From: Aneurinibacillus terranovensis DSM 18919
GTDB lineage: Bacteria > Bacillota > Bacilli > Aneurinibacillales > Aneurinibacillaceae
Assembly: GCF_000430625.1 (NCBI RefSeq)
Contig: NZ_KE387172.1
Span: 29,263-86,925 of the forward strand
Length of the DNA stretch: 57,663 bases
Reading direction: 5' to 3'
Below, piece after piece: positions 44,030 to 52,760 of the stretch. A program made the translations under genes and the position numbers. Below the pieces are notes generated by a model. That model was given only the letters and a program-made list of their open reading frames with translations. It was not told where the DNA came from and did not search any database. Positions within the stretch are counted from its first letter, which is position 1; each line of letters opens with the position of its first letter.

Positions 44030-45436
44030 ATGGATATAAGGCAATCTACGGAGCAAATTGTCGACGCCATTGGCGGAAAAGACAATATTGCAGCGGCCAC
44101 TCATTGTGTTACGAGGCTTCGATTTGCATTGAAGGATGAAGGCAAGGTTGACAAAGAAACCCTTGAAAATATTGATTTAGTAAAAGGCTCTTTCTCAGCC
44201 AACGGGCAATTCCAGGTGGTTATCGGCCAGGGGACTGTGGACAAGGCGTATGATGAGCTTGTTGACATTGCCGGGATAGGGCACGCTACCAAACAAGAAA
44301 TTAAAGATGCGGCGGAAAAGAACCTCAACCCGATTCAACGTGCTGTTAAAACACTGGCGGATATCTTCATTCCAATTCTGCCGGCTATCGTTACAGCCGG
44401 TTTGTTAATGGGGATAAACAATATTTTAACGGGAAAAGGTATTTTCTACGCAAATCAGTCTTTTATCGATATTCACCCGGCATCGAAAGACCTTGCGGAT
44501 ATTATTAACCTGATAGCCAACACTTCGTTCACGTTCTTGCCCGGTTTAATTGGCTGGTCAGCGGTGAAGAAGTTTGGCGGAAGCGAATTATTGGGGATCG
44601 TTCTCGGGCTCATGCTTGTGCACCCGGCTTTATTGAATGCATGGGGGTATGGTGATGCTCTGCGAAAAGGGACCGTTCCTTACTGGAATCTGTTCGGTTT
44701 AAGCGTTGCAAAAATTGGGTATCAGGGACAGGTTTTACCGGTATTAATCGCGTCCTATGTCCTCGCCAAAATCGAAATCGCTTTAAATAAGCGCGTGGCA
44801 GACTCGTTTAAGATGCTGGTAGTGGCACCCATTGCTTTATTAGTGACAGGTTTCTTAGCGTTTATCGTCATTGGCCCAATCACGTTCGGTATCGCGAACG
44901 CACTGACTACAGGCCTCGTGTTTGTATTTAATAAATTTGCGGCACTTGGCGGCTTGATTTATGGTGCGCTGTACGCCCCGTTGGTAATCACAGGAATGCA
45001 CCACACATTCTTAGCCGTGGATTTACAGCTTATTGGAAGCACCGGTGGAACATTCTTATGGCCGATCCTTGCTTTGTCTAATATCGCCCAAGGTTCCGCC
45101 TCGCTTGCGATGATGTTTGTCGCAAAAGATGAAAAGGTAAAAGGCTTATCGCTGACATCCGCGATTTCCGCTTATCTGGGAATTACGGAACCTGCCATGT
45201 TTGGTGTGAACTTACGATTTAGATTTCCGTTCTTTTGCGCCATTATTGGTTCGGCACTTGGTGCGGTATTTATTACGATTAATCATGTTATCGCAGCGTC
45301 TGTTGGCGTTGGTGGACTTCCGGCCTTCTTATCGATTCTTCCGCAAAAATGGGGTCCGTTCTTTGTTGGAATGGCTATCGCTATTGTCGTACCTTTCGTG
45401 TTAACCTATCTGTTTGGAAAAGCTAAAAGAGCGTAA
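44030..45436 (+). CDS. treP: PTS trehalose-specific EIIBC component
   Basis: A 468-residue sugar permease. The EIIB domain (1-85) has the phosphorylated Cys in AATHCVTRLRFAL (about residue 26). The EIIC membrane domain (about 105-468) has ten or so helices and the substrate region MHHTFLAVDLQLIGSTGGTF plus AYLGITEPAMFGVNL. No EIIA is attached, as in TreP of Bacillus, which borrows EIIA from glucose PTS. It imports trehalose as trehalose-6-phosphate. GGAGGAAG precedes the ATG. Confidence 0.95.
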   Translation: MDIRQSTEQIVDAIGGKDNIAAATHCVTRLRFALKDEGKVDKETLENIDLVKGSFSANGQFQVVIGQGTVDKAYDELVDIAGIGHATKQEIKDAAEKNLNPIQRAVKTLADIFIPILPAIVTAGLLMGINNILTGKGIFYANQSFIDIHPASKDLADIINLIANTSFTFLPGLIGWSAVKKFGGSELLGIVLGLMLVHPALLNAWGYGDALRKGTVPYWNLFGLSVAKIGYQGQVLPVLIASYVLAKIEIALNKRVADSFKMLVVAPIALLVTGFLAFIVIGPITFGIANALTTGLVFVFNKFAALGGLIYGALYAPLVITGMHHTFLAVDLQLIGSTGGTFLWPILALSNIAQGSASLAMMFVAKDEKVKGLSLTSAISAYLGITEPAMFGVNLRFRFPFFCAIIGSALGAVFITINHVIAASVGVGGLPAFLSILPQKWGPFFVGMAIAIVVPFVLTYLFGKAKRA

Positions 45437-45459
45437 TTATAAAGATAAGGATGTTGAAA

Positions 45460-47139
45460 ATGAAGCAACCTTGGTGGAAGAAATCTGTCGTCTATCAAAT
45501 ATACCCAAAAAGTTTTAATGATACAACAGGAAACGGTGTAGGTGATTTGCCCGGTGTCATTGAAAAGCTGGACTATTTGAAAACACTTGGGGTCGACGTC
45601 ATCTGGCTAACCCCTATTTATAAATCACCGCAAAAAGACAACGGATATGATATCAACGATTATTATGACATCCATGAAGAATTCGGAACGATGGCGGACT
45701 TCGATCACCTGATTGCAGAAGCCCACAAAAGAGACATGAAAATCATCATGGATATTGTGGTAAATCACACCTCGACTGAACACAAATGGTTTAAAAAATC
45801 AAGGGAATCCAAGGAAAGTCCTTATCGGGATTTTTACATCTGGAAAGACGGAAAAGACGGTAATAACGGCAAGCAACCGAATAACTGGGAATCGAAATTT
45901 GGCGGTTCCGCCTGGCAGTATGACGAGCAGACCGGACAATATTACCTGCACCTATTTGATGTTACACAGGCAGATTTAAACTGGGAAAACGAAGAAGTCA
46001 GAAAAACAGTCTATGAAATGATGCACTACTGGTTTAAAAAAGGAGTCGATGGCTTCCGTCTTGATGTCATCAATTTAATCTCCAAAGACCAGAGATTCCC
46101 GGACGATGAAACGGGTGATGGCAGGAAATTCTATACAGACGGCCCACGCGTGCATGAGTATATTCATGAAATGAACCGGGAGGTATTCTCGAAATACGAT
46201 AGCATGACGGTCGGGGAAATGTCTTCAACGACGATCGATAACTGTGTGAAATATACAAATCCGGAGCGGCATGAGCTAAATATGACGTTTAATTTTCACC
46301 ATTTAAAAGTGGATTATCCGAACGGTGAGAAATGGGCTATTGCCGATTTTGATTTTCTTTCGTTAAAGAAAATTTTATCGAAATGGCAGGTGGAAATGCA
46401 CCGGGGAAATGGCTGGAATGCGCTGTTCTGGTGCAACCATGATCAGCCGAGAATTGTAACCCGCTACGGAAATGACCAGCAGTATTGGAAAGAATCCGCA
46501 AAAATGCTGGCGACAACAATCCATATGATGCAGGGAACCCCTTATATTTACCAGGGGGAAGAAATTGGCATGACCAATCCTAAATTTGATACGATCGATG
46601 ACTACCGTGATGTGGAAACGCTAAATATGTATCATATTCTTAAAGAAAAGGGTAGGAATGAAAAAGAAATCCTCGAAATTATCAAGAGAAAGTCGAGAGA
46701 TAATTCGCGTACACCGATGCAGTGGGACGCAAGCCAGCATGCCGGATTTACAACGGGAACACCCTGGATTCATGTAGCGGACAATTATAAAAAAATTAAT
46801 GTGGATGCAGCACTTCGGGATCGCGATTCGATTTTTTATCATTATCAGACATTAATTAAACTTAGGAAAGACGTAGAAGTTATCACTCACGGGGATTATC
46901 GGTTGATCCTGGAAGATCATCCTGATATTTTTTCGTATACCAGAACATACCATAATGAAACGTTACTTGTTATTAGTAACTTTTACGGCAAAGAAACAGC
47001 TTTTGAATTACCTGCTGAGCTGCAGTTAAATGATATGGAAGTCCACATATTGCTTTCCAACTATCCTGATTCTCCGGCTGATTTTACAAAAATCGAATTA
47101 CGGCCATATGAATCCGTCGTTTATTATCTTAAAAAGTGA
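45460..47139 (+). CDS. treA: Trehalose-6-phosphate hydrolase
   Basis: A 559-residue GH13 enzyme that splits trehalose-6-phosphate into glucose and glucose-6-phosphate. The four GH13 regions are clear: DIVVNHTS, GFRLDVINLI with the nucleophile Asp, VGEMSS with the acid Glu, and WCNHDQPR. VVYQIYPKSFNDTTGNGVGD is the usual start. It is 23 bases from treP. ATG 45,460 was chosen as TAAGGATG lies in front; ATG 45,451 overlaps that site. Confidence 0.95.
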   Translation: MKQPWWKKSVVYQIYPKSFNDTTGNGVGDLPGVIEKLDYLKTLGVDVIWLTPIYKSPQKDNGYDINDYYDIHEEFGTMADFDHLIAEAHKRDMKIIMDIVVNHTSTEHKWFKKSRESKESPYRDFYIWKDGKDGNNGKQPNNWESKFGGSAWQYDEQTGQYYLHLFDVTQADLNWENEEVRKTVYEMMHYWFKKGVDGFRLDVINLISKDQRFPDDETGDGRKFYTDGPRVHEYIHEMNREVFSKYDSMTVGEMSSTTIDNCVKYTNPERHELNMTFNFHHLKVDYPNGEKWAIADFDFLSLKKILSKWQVEMHRGNGWNALFWCNHDQPRIVTRYGNDQQYWKESAKMLATTIHMMQGTPYIYQGEEIGMTNPKFDTIDDYRDVETLNMYHILKEKGRNEKEILEIIKRKSRDNSRTPMQWDASQHAGFTTGTPWIHVADNYKKINVDAALRDRDSIFYHYQTLIKLRKDVEVITHGDYRLILEDHPDIFSYTRTYHNETLLVISNFYGKETAFELPAELQLNDMEVHILLSNYPDSPADFTKIELRPYESVVYYLKK

Positions 47140-47162
47140 TAAGATAATACGGGTGGTATACG

Positions 47163-47882
47163 ATGCAAAATAAGTATTTTACGATTTATCATGACATTGC
47201 AAACCAAATTCAAAATGGAATCATTAAACCGAATCGAAAGCTACCTTCGGAAAATGAGCTCGTTGAACAATACGGAGTATCGAGGGAAACGATTCGGAAG
47301 GCACTGAACTTGTTATCCCAGAATGGATACATTCAAAAAATCCAGGGAAAAGGTTCCCTTGTGCTCGATATGAGCAAATTTAATTTTCCAATATCGGGAT
47401 TAGTTAGCTTTAGGGAACTGGCGAATAAGATGGGAAAACAGTCAAACACGGTGGTCCACGTTTTGGAATTAATTACACCCGATGATTATCTGATGGATCA
47501 GTTAAACACTTCTGACGAAGAACAAGTGTGGAAGGTTATACGCTCCAGAGAAATCGAGGGCGAAAAAATAATTCTCGATAAAGATTTCCTGTCGAAAAAA
47601 TTCGTGCCGGAGTTAACGCAAGCCATTTGTGAACATTCGATTTACGACTACTTGGAGAATCGGCTCGGGCTTACGATAAGTTTTGCGAAAAAGGAAATTT
47701 CCGTCGAAGACACCACAGACGAGGATCGAAAGTATTTGGATGTGGAAGGATATCAATCGATGGTCGTTGTGAAAAACTATGTCTATCTCGATGATGCAAC
47801 CTTGTTTCAGTACACGGAATCAAGACACCGGCCGGATAAATTCAGATTCGTTGATTTTGCGCGAAGGAACCATAAACCATAA
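47163..47882 (+). CDS. treR: TreR, GntR-family repressor of the trehalose operon
   Basis: A 239-residue GntR/HutC-type regulator. The winged HTH (1-75) has KLPSENELVEQYGVSRETIRKALNLL; the UTRA effector domain follows (about 95-235). It lies last in the operon after treA, as in B. subtilis, and its two operators are in front of treP. It should bind trehalose-6-phosphate. Confidence 0.93.
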   Translation: MQNKYFTIYHDIANQIQNGIIKPNRKLPSENELVEQYGVSRETIRKALNLLSQNGYIQKIQGKGSLVLDMSKFNFPISGLVSFRELANKMGKQSNTVVHVLELITPDDYLMDQLNTSDEEQVWKVIRSREIEGEKIILDKDFLSKKFVPELTQAICEHSIYDYLENRLGLTISFAKKEISVEDTTDEDRKYLDVEGYQSMVVVKNYVYLDDATLFQYTESRHRPDKFRFVDFARRNHKP

Positions 47883-48012
47883 AAGCGACTGGTCCGCCCC
47901 CATTCATGTTGATTTCCTCAATGTTTTTATCTCCCTCAATTTTTGCGTCGGTCATATTTTTAGCAAAATCGTTCAAACTATTTACTGATGCAGATAGAGG
48001 AGGGTAAAGGCT

Positions 48013-48390
48013 GTGGATCACATCAAAGCATTGGGAATTAAATTCATAAGATTTTTATTTAATTTTTATATTTTTATCGGCCTCGTTTTTAACCAGCCTT
48101 TTATGGTTGTCGTTGAAATGAGTTTACTTCTGTCTGTCATGTCCTACCTGCTGGGAGATTTATTTATTCTTCCCCGATTCGGAATGAAAACCGCGACCGT
48201 TTCCGATTTTATCCTAACATTTTTAGGAATATGGTTAGTAACAAAGGCATTCGGAGTACCTGTTCATGTGTTCGTTTTTACCATGATTTCGATTTTTATT
48301 ACGATTGAAGAATTTGTTTATCATGTGTATGTCGAAAAAGTTATCTATGGAAGAAAAATGAATCTAAATCGGATGATAAATAAAATTTAA
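48013..48390 (+). CDS. DUF2512 family membrane protein (YndM-like)
   Basis: A 125-residue protein with four hydrophobic segments: FIRFLFNFYIFIGLVF, MSLLLSVMSYLLGDLFIL, TVSDFILTFLGIWLVTKAFG and VFVFTMISIFITIEEFVYHVYV. The layout and HxxxxxxK tail fit DUF2512 (YndM) of Bacillales, of unknown function, often in sporulation regulons. GTG 48,013 has GAGGAGGG upstream. Confidence 0.85.
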   Translation: MDHIKALGIKFIRFLFNFYIFIGLVFNQPFMVVVEMSLLLSVMSYLLGDLFILPRFGMKTATVSDFILTFLGIWLVTKAFGVPVHVFVFTMISIFITIEEFVYHVYVEKVIYGRKMNLNRMINKI

Positions 48391-48405
48391 CATGACATGT
48401 GAGAA

Positions 48406-48440
48406 CCCCCCATCTTCAAGCGCTACGCGCTAGGTGGGGG
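48406..48440 (+). repeat. IS200/IS605-like hairpin end, solo
   Basis: CCCCCCATCT, AGCGC-TAC-GCGCT and AGGTGGGGG form a branched hairpin much like the right end of the relic at 13,910 (ACCC.CCACCT...AGGTGGGGG). No tnpB sequence accompanies it. It may be a solo end left by a lost element or a terminator derived from one. Confidence 0.45.
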
Positions 48441-48470
48441 AGTGTTCATCATATAATTTTTCTCTCTTGG

Positions 48471-48493
48471 GATGCTTTCGGGCATCTTTTTTT
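48471..48493 (+). terminator. Rho-independent terminator
   Basis: GATGC, loop TTTCGG, GCATC and TTTTTTT; ends rightward transcription before the minus-strand exporter gene. Confidence 0.8.
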
Positions 48494-48532
48494 ATGAGTA
48501 GCTTTTTACTGCCGATAACCTTGCAGTCCATA

Positions 48533-49969
48533 TTAAACATTGCATTTTTGTAAATTTTTACTTGAGAAAAACAATGCGGTAATACTTATTCCGGCAGCTA
48601 CCCAACATACCGTATGTAAAGCAGAAACGAAAGCAAGCGGGTGCTGTGTTCCTTCGACCGGCAGGGGAGCCGATTGGTGGGTCAAACGATGAAGCCGGGT
48701 TGAAAATAAGGAAATCGATACCGATATTCCGAGCAGCATGCCCAAATTTGTTACAAGAGCATTCATTCCTGCCGCAGCACCCAGTTGTTTTTTCGGGACA
48801 GAGTCGATCACATTGGCATGATTGGTTGATTGAAACATGCCATACCCAATTCCAAAAAACGCAAGATGGAACGCAATGAGCCAGGAAGATGCCGTAACAG
48901 GTAATGTGGCAAGCTGTACAAATCCCAGAGTATTTACCATAAGCCCCAGATTGATGAGGAAAAAAGAGCCAGCTCTGTCTGACAGCCAACCCGATAAACG
49001 AGCCATGATAACCATCGTTAACGGATAAGCCATCATCGTATATCCAATGACTGCCGGCGTTAAATGTAAGACCTCCTGCATATAGAAAGGCAGCAGCACA
49101 TTGGAACAGAATAAAGCAGCAAAAGATAAAAAACCGGTGATCGTACCGATTCGAAACAATTGTATACGATATAGGGAGAAATCGAGCAGCGGTATAGATG
49201 TATGGAATTTTTTCAAATAGAACAGGACAAAGGAAAAAACGGACAGAGAGAAACCGACCAAGGTCGATATGGATTTCCATCCCCACATTTCCAAATGTGC
49301 AAGGGTGTAAAAAAATGAATGCAGCCCTACTATATAGAGCAACGGTCCTTTGTAATCGAATGTTTTCACTCTCGTACCGATTTTTTCTTTAGGGAAAATG
49401 AAAAAGCCTGTGATCCATCCAAAAATGCCTAATGGTACATTCAATAAAAAAATACAGTTCCATCCATAGCTGCCTGCCACAAAGCCACCGAGGGCCGGCC
49501 CTGTTACAAAACCGAGAGAAATCATGGCTCCTATAATGCCAATCGCGCGCCCGCGTTCATAACCTGGAAATATGGAGGCGATAATCACATAATTGCCCCC
49601 CACTAATAAAGCAGCACCAATTCCCTGAATGATTCGCATGGCAATGAGCACCGAAACTGAACTGGATAAACCACACAGTCGGGAACTGACTGTAAATGCG
49701 ATAAGCCCTACGTTATATAATAGATACCTCCCGAATGCATCAGACAGCTTCCAAACGATAGGTAGAACAGAACAGATCGTAAGCAAATATGCGATGATAA
49801 CCCATTGAACAACCTGCAGGGACGCCAGTAAAGAATCAGATATGGAAGGCAGGGCGACATTTATAATGCTCCCATCGAGTGCGGCCATAAACGTTCCAAT
49901 GGAGGCACCGGCTAAAATCCACCACCTTTTTTGTAATTCGTTGATTTGAACGATTTGACTTTGAGCCAT
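48533..49969 (-). CDS. DHA2-family (EmrB/QacA) drug exporter, paralogue
   Basis: A 478-residue, 14-helix major facilitator closely related to the product of 29,877-31,328: both share QQRWWILA/QKRWWILA, GTFMA.LDGSI, QWVI.AYLLTI.SVLPI, LHSLTHQ/LHKLTGR ends and the order of loops. Differences are spread along the whole length, so this is an old duplication, not a recent copy. Motif C is GFVTGPALGGFVAGSYGW. It faces away from the small gene at 50,075, and the 105 bases between them must hold both promoters. Confidence 0.9.
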   Translation of the reverse strand: MAQSQIVQINELQKRWWILAGASIGTFMAALDGSIINVALPSISDSLLASLQVVQWVIIAYLLTICSVLPIVWKLSDAFGRYLLYNVGLIAFTVSSRLCGLSSSVSVLIAMRIIQGIGAALLVGGNYVIIASIFPGYERGRAIGIIGAMISLGFVTGPALGGFVAGSYGWNCIFLLNVPLGIFGWITGFFIFPKEKIGTRVKTFDYKGPLLYIVGLHSFFYTLAHLEMWGWKSISTLVGFSLSVFSFVLFYLKKFHTSIPLLDFSLYRIQLFRIGTITGFLSFAALFCSNVLLPFYMQEVLHLTPAVIGYTMMAYPLTMVIMARLSGWLSDRAGSFFLINLGLMVNTLGFVQLATLPVTASSWLIAFHLAFFGIGYGMFQSTNHANVIDSVPKKQLGAAAGMNALVTNLGMLLGISVSISLFSTRLHRLTHQSAPLPVEGTQHPLAFVSALHTVCWVAAGISITALFFSSKNLQKCNV

Positions 49970-50074
49970 GGAGCAGCCCCCTTGCTAGTTTTAAAGGGTA
50001 TTTTGTCTTATCGTTCCACGGGTTACCGAATGGCATACTAAATAATATAGTGACAGGGGAAGGAGGAGAAGAAA

Positions 50075-50287
50075 ATGAAAATCCTACAGGGTGAACATGA
50101 ATGCTTTTATTGCGGAAAAATATTTATCTGGCAGGCAAACATTGCTGGTATTATTCCGAGCGTGGTCAAACCGCGCGATGTCATCGAGGCGAACATTGCA
50201 TTTATCGGAAAAAATAAAGTAGAGATGGATCTATACTGCCCCCAATGTAAATTTAAAAACAGATTTACTGCCGTGTTCAGCAAATAA
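50075..50287 (+). CDS. Small CxxC zinc-type protein, unknown
   Basis: A 70-residue protein with two Cys pairs, CFYCGKIF (about residue 10) and CPQCKFKN (about residue 55), likely to bind one zinc ion. The part between is VKPRDVIEANIAFIGKNKVEMDL. I do not know the family. GGAAGGAGGAG precedes the ATG strongly. Confidence 0.75.
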   Translation: MKILQGEHECFYCGKIFIWQANIAGIIPSVVKPRDVIEANIAFIGKNKVEMDLYCPQCKFKNRFTAVFSK

Positions 50288-50320
50288 ATCAGTACGTAAT
50301 CGAGTCTTTCCGGTACTCGT

Positions 50321-50570
50321 TTACTTTGATAAATGCAAGAAACGCACGATCTCCTCATCGACTTCCTGCCATTTTTCTTCGTGTAAAAAATGTCCGCTTT
50401 CGGTTATAATAACAAAAACGGAATTCTTTATATCTCTATGCAGCTGTTCACACTGGACACGAGGGATCACCTGGTCATATTCTCCTGCCAGAATGAGCGT
50501 ACGGTGTCGAATATCCGAATTCCCTCGGCCGGTCTGCCACCTGTTCTGTGCCCGGCAGATTTCCATAGTA
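50321..50570 (-). pseudogene. Alpha/beta hydrolase C-terminal fragment
   Basis: The minus strand encodes RTLILAGEYDQVIPRVQCEQLHRDI and IITESGHFLHEEKWQEVDEEIVRFL. This is the last part of an alpha/beta hydrolase with the acid Asp (GEYDQVIP) and the catalytic His (SGHFLHEE). The N-terminal part with the nucleophile is missing. Confidence 0.78.
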
Positions 50571-50589
50571 TACAACGGCGCCTGCAAGA

Positions 50590-50817
50590 CGGGGCTCCGC
50601 CTATGCAGTAGCCAGTTGAGGCCACGTCAGGGCGTTTCCCGTTTGTCGTATATAAATCCGGTGCGACAGCAAGATATTCTGCCTTCGCAAAACGGTCAGT
50701 CAGGTCCGGAATGTGCGTGTCCGTCCCCCAAATCTCCTGGATTACGATGACAGCCGGCAGTGGTTTTCCGGAATTAGCCGGGCGAGACGTATACAGCGCA
50801 TATTTGTTCTCAATCAT
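50590..50817 (-). pseudogene. Dienelactone hydrolase N-terminal fragment
   Basis: From ATG 50,817 on the minus strand: SRPANSGKPLPAVIVIQEIWGTDTHIPDLTDRFAKAEYLAVAPDLY, then a jump to STGYCIGGA, the nucleophile Cys motif (GYCxGG). About 60-70 residues between are deleted, and the sequence is lost after the Cys. It runs into the hydrolase fragment at 50,570, making a chimera of two truncated genes. Confidence 0.78.
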
Positions 50818-51018
50818 TAAACTGTATCCATTGTCTATGTAATGCCATGCGCAGGACCTCCAACAAAATTTTTTCAATTTTATCGTATCATACAATTTTA
50901 TGAATTATATAAGTTTACTAGATACAATCTTTGTCCAAAATAGTAGTAAGCAGCTAGATAAAATAGATAGCTAATATACCTCATCAAACAACACTATTAG
51001 CAAGGTAGGTGTTTAAAA

Positions 51019-51207
51019 ATGGAAATCATCGAACAATTTATTATAAACTATGAGCTTGAAGCCGGTGAATCGCTCGGAGAAGCGCTTCAAGAAGGTATTG
51101 ATAAATATCAAAAGCGCTACTCAAATGATTTATTATTAATTCAGCAGGTAATTAAACAAACAAACTCCCATTACGTGGCCATTGTTAATAGAGTTGAAAT
51201 CGAATAA
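51019..51207 (+). CDS. Small acidic protein, unknown
   Basis: A 62-residue, acidic, helical protein (ELEAGESLGEALQEGIDKYQKRY) with ATG behind a GCAAGGTAGG site. No motif I can name. A terminator follows at 51,229, so it is probably transcribed alone. Confidence 0.55.
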   Translation: MEIIEQFIINYELEAGESLGEALQEGIDKYQKRYSNDLLLIQQVIKQTNSHYVAIVNRVEIE

Positions 51208-51224
51208 AGCGAATGAAAAGGTGT

Positions 51225-51533
51225 TTACAGGCGAATCATATCGCCTCTTTTTATTTCACCCCTAATCGCTTTCCGAATCAGCGCTTGATCGTGAATCGCC
51301 CAGAGTTCCCCGGATTTGACTTGCTTGACATAGAGCGTACCTTTTTTTAACGATATCACCTGATATTCATTAGCGGACAAGTTTGTCGCTTTTTTGGCAG
51401 CCGTGCTGCCGGAAGTCTGAACCATGCCGGTCACTGGAACGTTCGCCTTGGATATTCCTATGTTTACTCCAATCCAGATAAATATAATAAAGACCCCTGT
51501 AAACAAAAGGCCGATTTTTGCAGATCGATGCAT
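51225..51533 (-). CDS. Membrane-anchored small protein, unknown
   Basis: A 102-residue protein with an N-terminal anchor (IGLLFTGVFIIFIWIGVNIGI) and an outside basic domain (LKKGTLYVKQVKSGELWAIHDQALIRKAIRGEIKRGDMIRL in part) that may be a small beta fold. GGGGGGA before the start on the minus strand supports it. Its stop overlaps the terminator of the neighbouring plus-strand gene. Family unknown. Confidence 0.7.
   Translation of the reverse strand: MHRSAKIGLLFTGVFIIFIWIGVNIGISKANVPVTGMVQTSGSTAAKKATNLSANEYQVISLKKGTLYVKQVKSGELWAIHDQALIRKAIRGEIKRGDMIRL
51229..51256 (+). terminator. Rho-independent terminator
   Basis: AGGCGA, loop ATCATA, TCGCCT, then CTTTTTATTT. It overlaps the 3' end of the minus-strand gene at 51,225. 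Confidence 0.8.
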
Positions 51534-51669
51534 AGCCTGTCCCCCCTCTACTCAATAAATTATGAGCAAACAAGCTTTGATATGAATAAAGGGCTGTCCC
51601 TTCTTACCCTTCTTTACATTCTGTAAGAAAATAAAGAAATTTATAAAAATAGTAAGAACAATAAAGACA

Positions 51670-51750
51670 AACGGCAATGGACTTGGCTTAATGGTGAGTT
51701 TTAAAATCATTGAAAGCCATCAAGGTAAAGTCTTTGGATTTGCTTTTTAG
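51670..51750 (+). pseudogene. Histidine kinase ATPase-domain remnant
   Basis: Codons give NGLGLMVSFKIIESHQGKVFGFAF then TAG. GLGLMVSxKIIExHxGKV is the G2-box and following helix of sensor kinases, as in the sporulation kinases. Only 26 codons remain within a 630-base AT-rich stretch (51,534-52,164) that has no other gene. A Fur-like half site TGATAATCATTTTA lies at 51,824-51,837, unlinked to any gene start. Confidence 0.45.
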
Positions 51751-52164
51751 TCTGCTGGTTCTCCGTTTGCTGTATGTCTAAAGCTGCTTACATCTGTAAT
51801 CCCCCTGTATGAACTTCAAGTATGATAATCATTTTAATTTACAAAATATTTATTGACCAATAGATTTTTCTGGAATTCACTTGCGTGGACGTTACATTTC
51901 GCAGCTTGCAATACCGTTAAATGCTTGTATTTAATAAAAATTTCTCTTTGCTCTACAGGATTTTTATGATAAAAAAGAAAATATATGCTTTATATATTTA
52001 GTTTATTATTATATTAATTTATGTTCTTCAATCCAATAAAGCAACATAAAATAATAAAAAGCGTCAAATCCTTGAATTACATGGATTTAACGCAATAGTA
52101 CAGAACGCCATAAATGAAGTTAATCTAATAGTGTGAAGGTTTCCGGGTTTTGCCGTGCACTTTT

Positions 52165-52563
52165 TTACTTTTTACCCGAGTGCTTAGAATTTTTGTTTGA
52201 GAACCAGGCGAATACAGTTCGCCAAATCACTAATAAGGCCGTATTAAAAACCGTCGTCACAATAAGAAATGGGATAGAAATGCCATGACCTAGAAGTAAT
52301 GCACGCAATAAAACCCCGATAGGATTGGCAATCAGTGAAGTGATGAAAGTTCGTACTACAACACGCTTCATGCTACCTAAAACTTCTTTTTTGTATATTC
52401 CCGTAATAAAACCAACGAGTAACCATGCCAAAATAAAAGGGATCAGATTGGATAATAACCCTAATATATTAATAGATATACTATGCTCCCGGTCTCCCAG
52501 CAGAATAAACAAAAGAAAACAAATCATATCCCCTATAATCAGTGTCCATTTTCTAGCTGCCAC
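52165..52563 (-). CDS. DUF3054 family membrane protein
   Basis: A 132-residue protein with four helices: WTLIIGDMICFLLFILLG, ILGLLSNLIPFILAWLLVGFITG, FITSLIANPIGVLLRALLLG and FLIVTTVFNTALLVIWRTVFAWF. The GD near the first helix and R-hydrophobic pattern are those of DUF3054. Function unknown. Confidence 0.85.
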   Translation of the reverse strand: MAARKWTLIIGDMICFLLFILLGDREHSISINILGLLSNLIPFILAWLLVGFITGIYKKEVLGSMKRVVVRTFITSLIANPIGVLLRALLLGHGISIPFLIVTTVFNTALLVIWRTVFAWFSNKNSKHSGKK

Positions 52564-52710
52564 GCCGAATCCTCCATTTTGTTGTTTTTATCGTTATCCC
52601 TATTATTAAAGTACAAACCATATTGTAAACGAAATTTTACGTAAACTATATCGATATTGTGACTTCTTTGTGAAAAGTGATTGATAATAAAACTGTATAA
52701 GTTGAATAAT

Positions 52711-52721
52711 ATTGTTACAAT
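52711..52721. promoter_or_regulatory. Palindrome in promoter of MDR oxidoreductase
   Basis: ATTGTTACAAT is an 11-base palindrome centred 45 bases before the next ATG, within a likely promoter. MarR or HxlR-type regulators of quinone reductases use such sites. No regulator gene is adjacent. Confidence 0.35.
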
Positions 52722-52760
52722 AGAAGTAGGAATAGTCGCATTTACATAAGGAGGAGAAAC

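Noticed and set aside
48558-49286. Second minus-strand frame inside the exporter gene
   Set aside because: Cys/His-rich out-of-frame translation of the DHA2 exporter; the true frame is 48,533-49,969.
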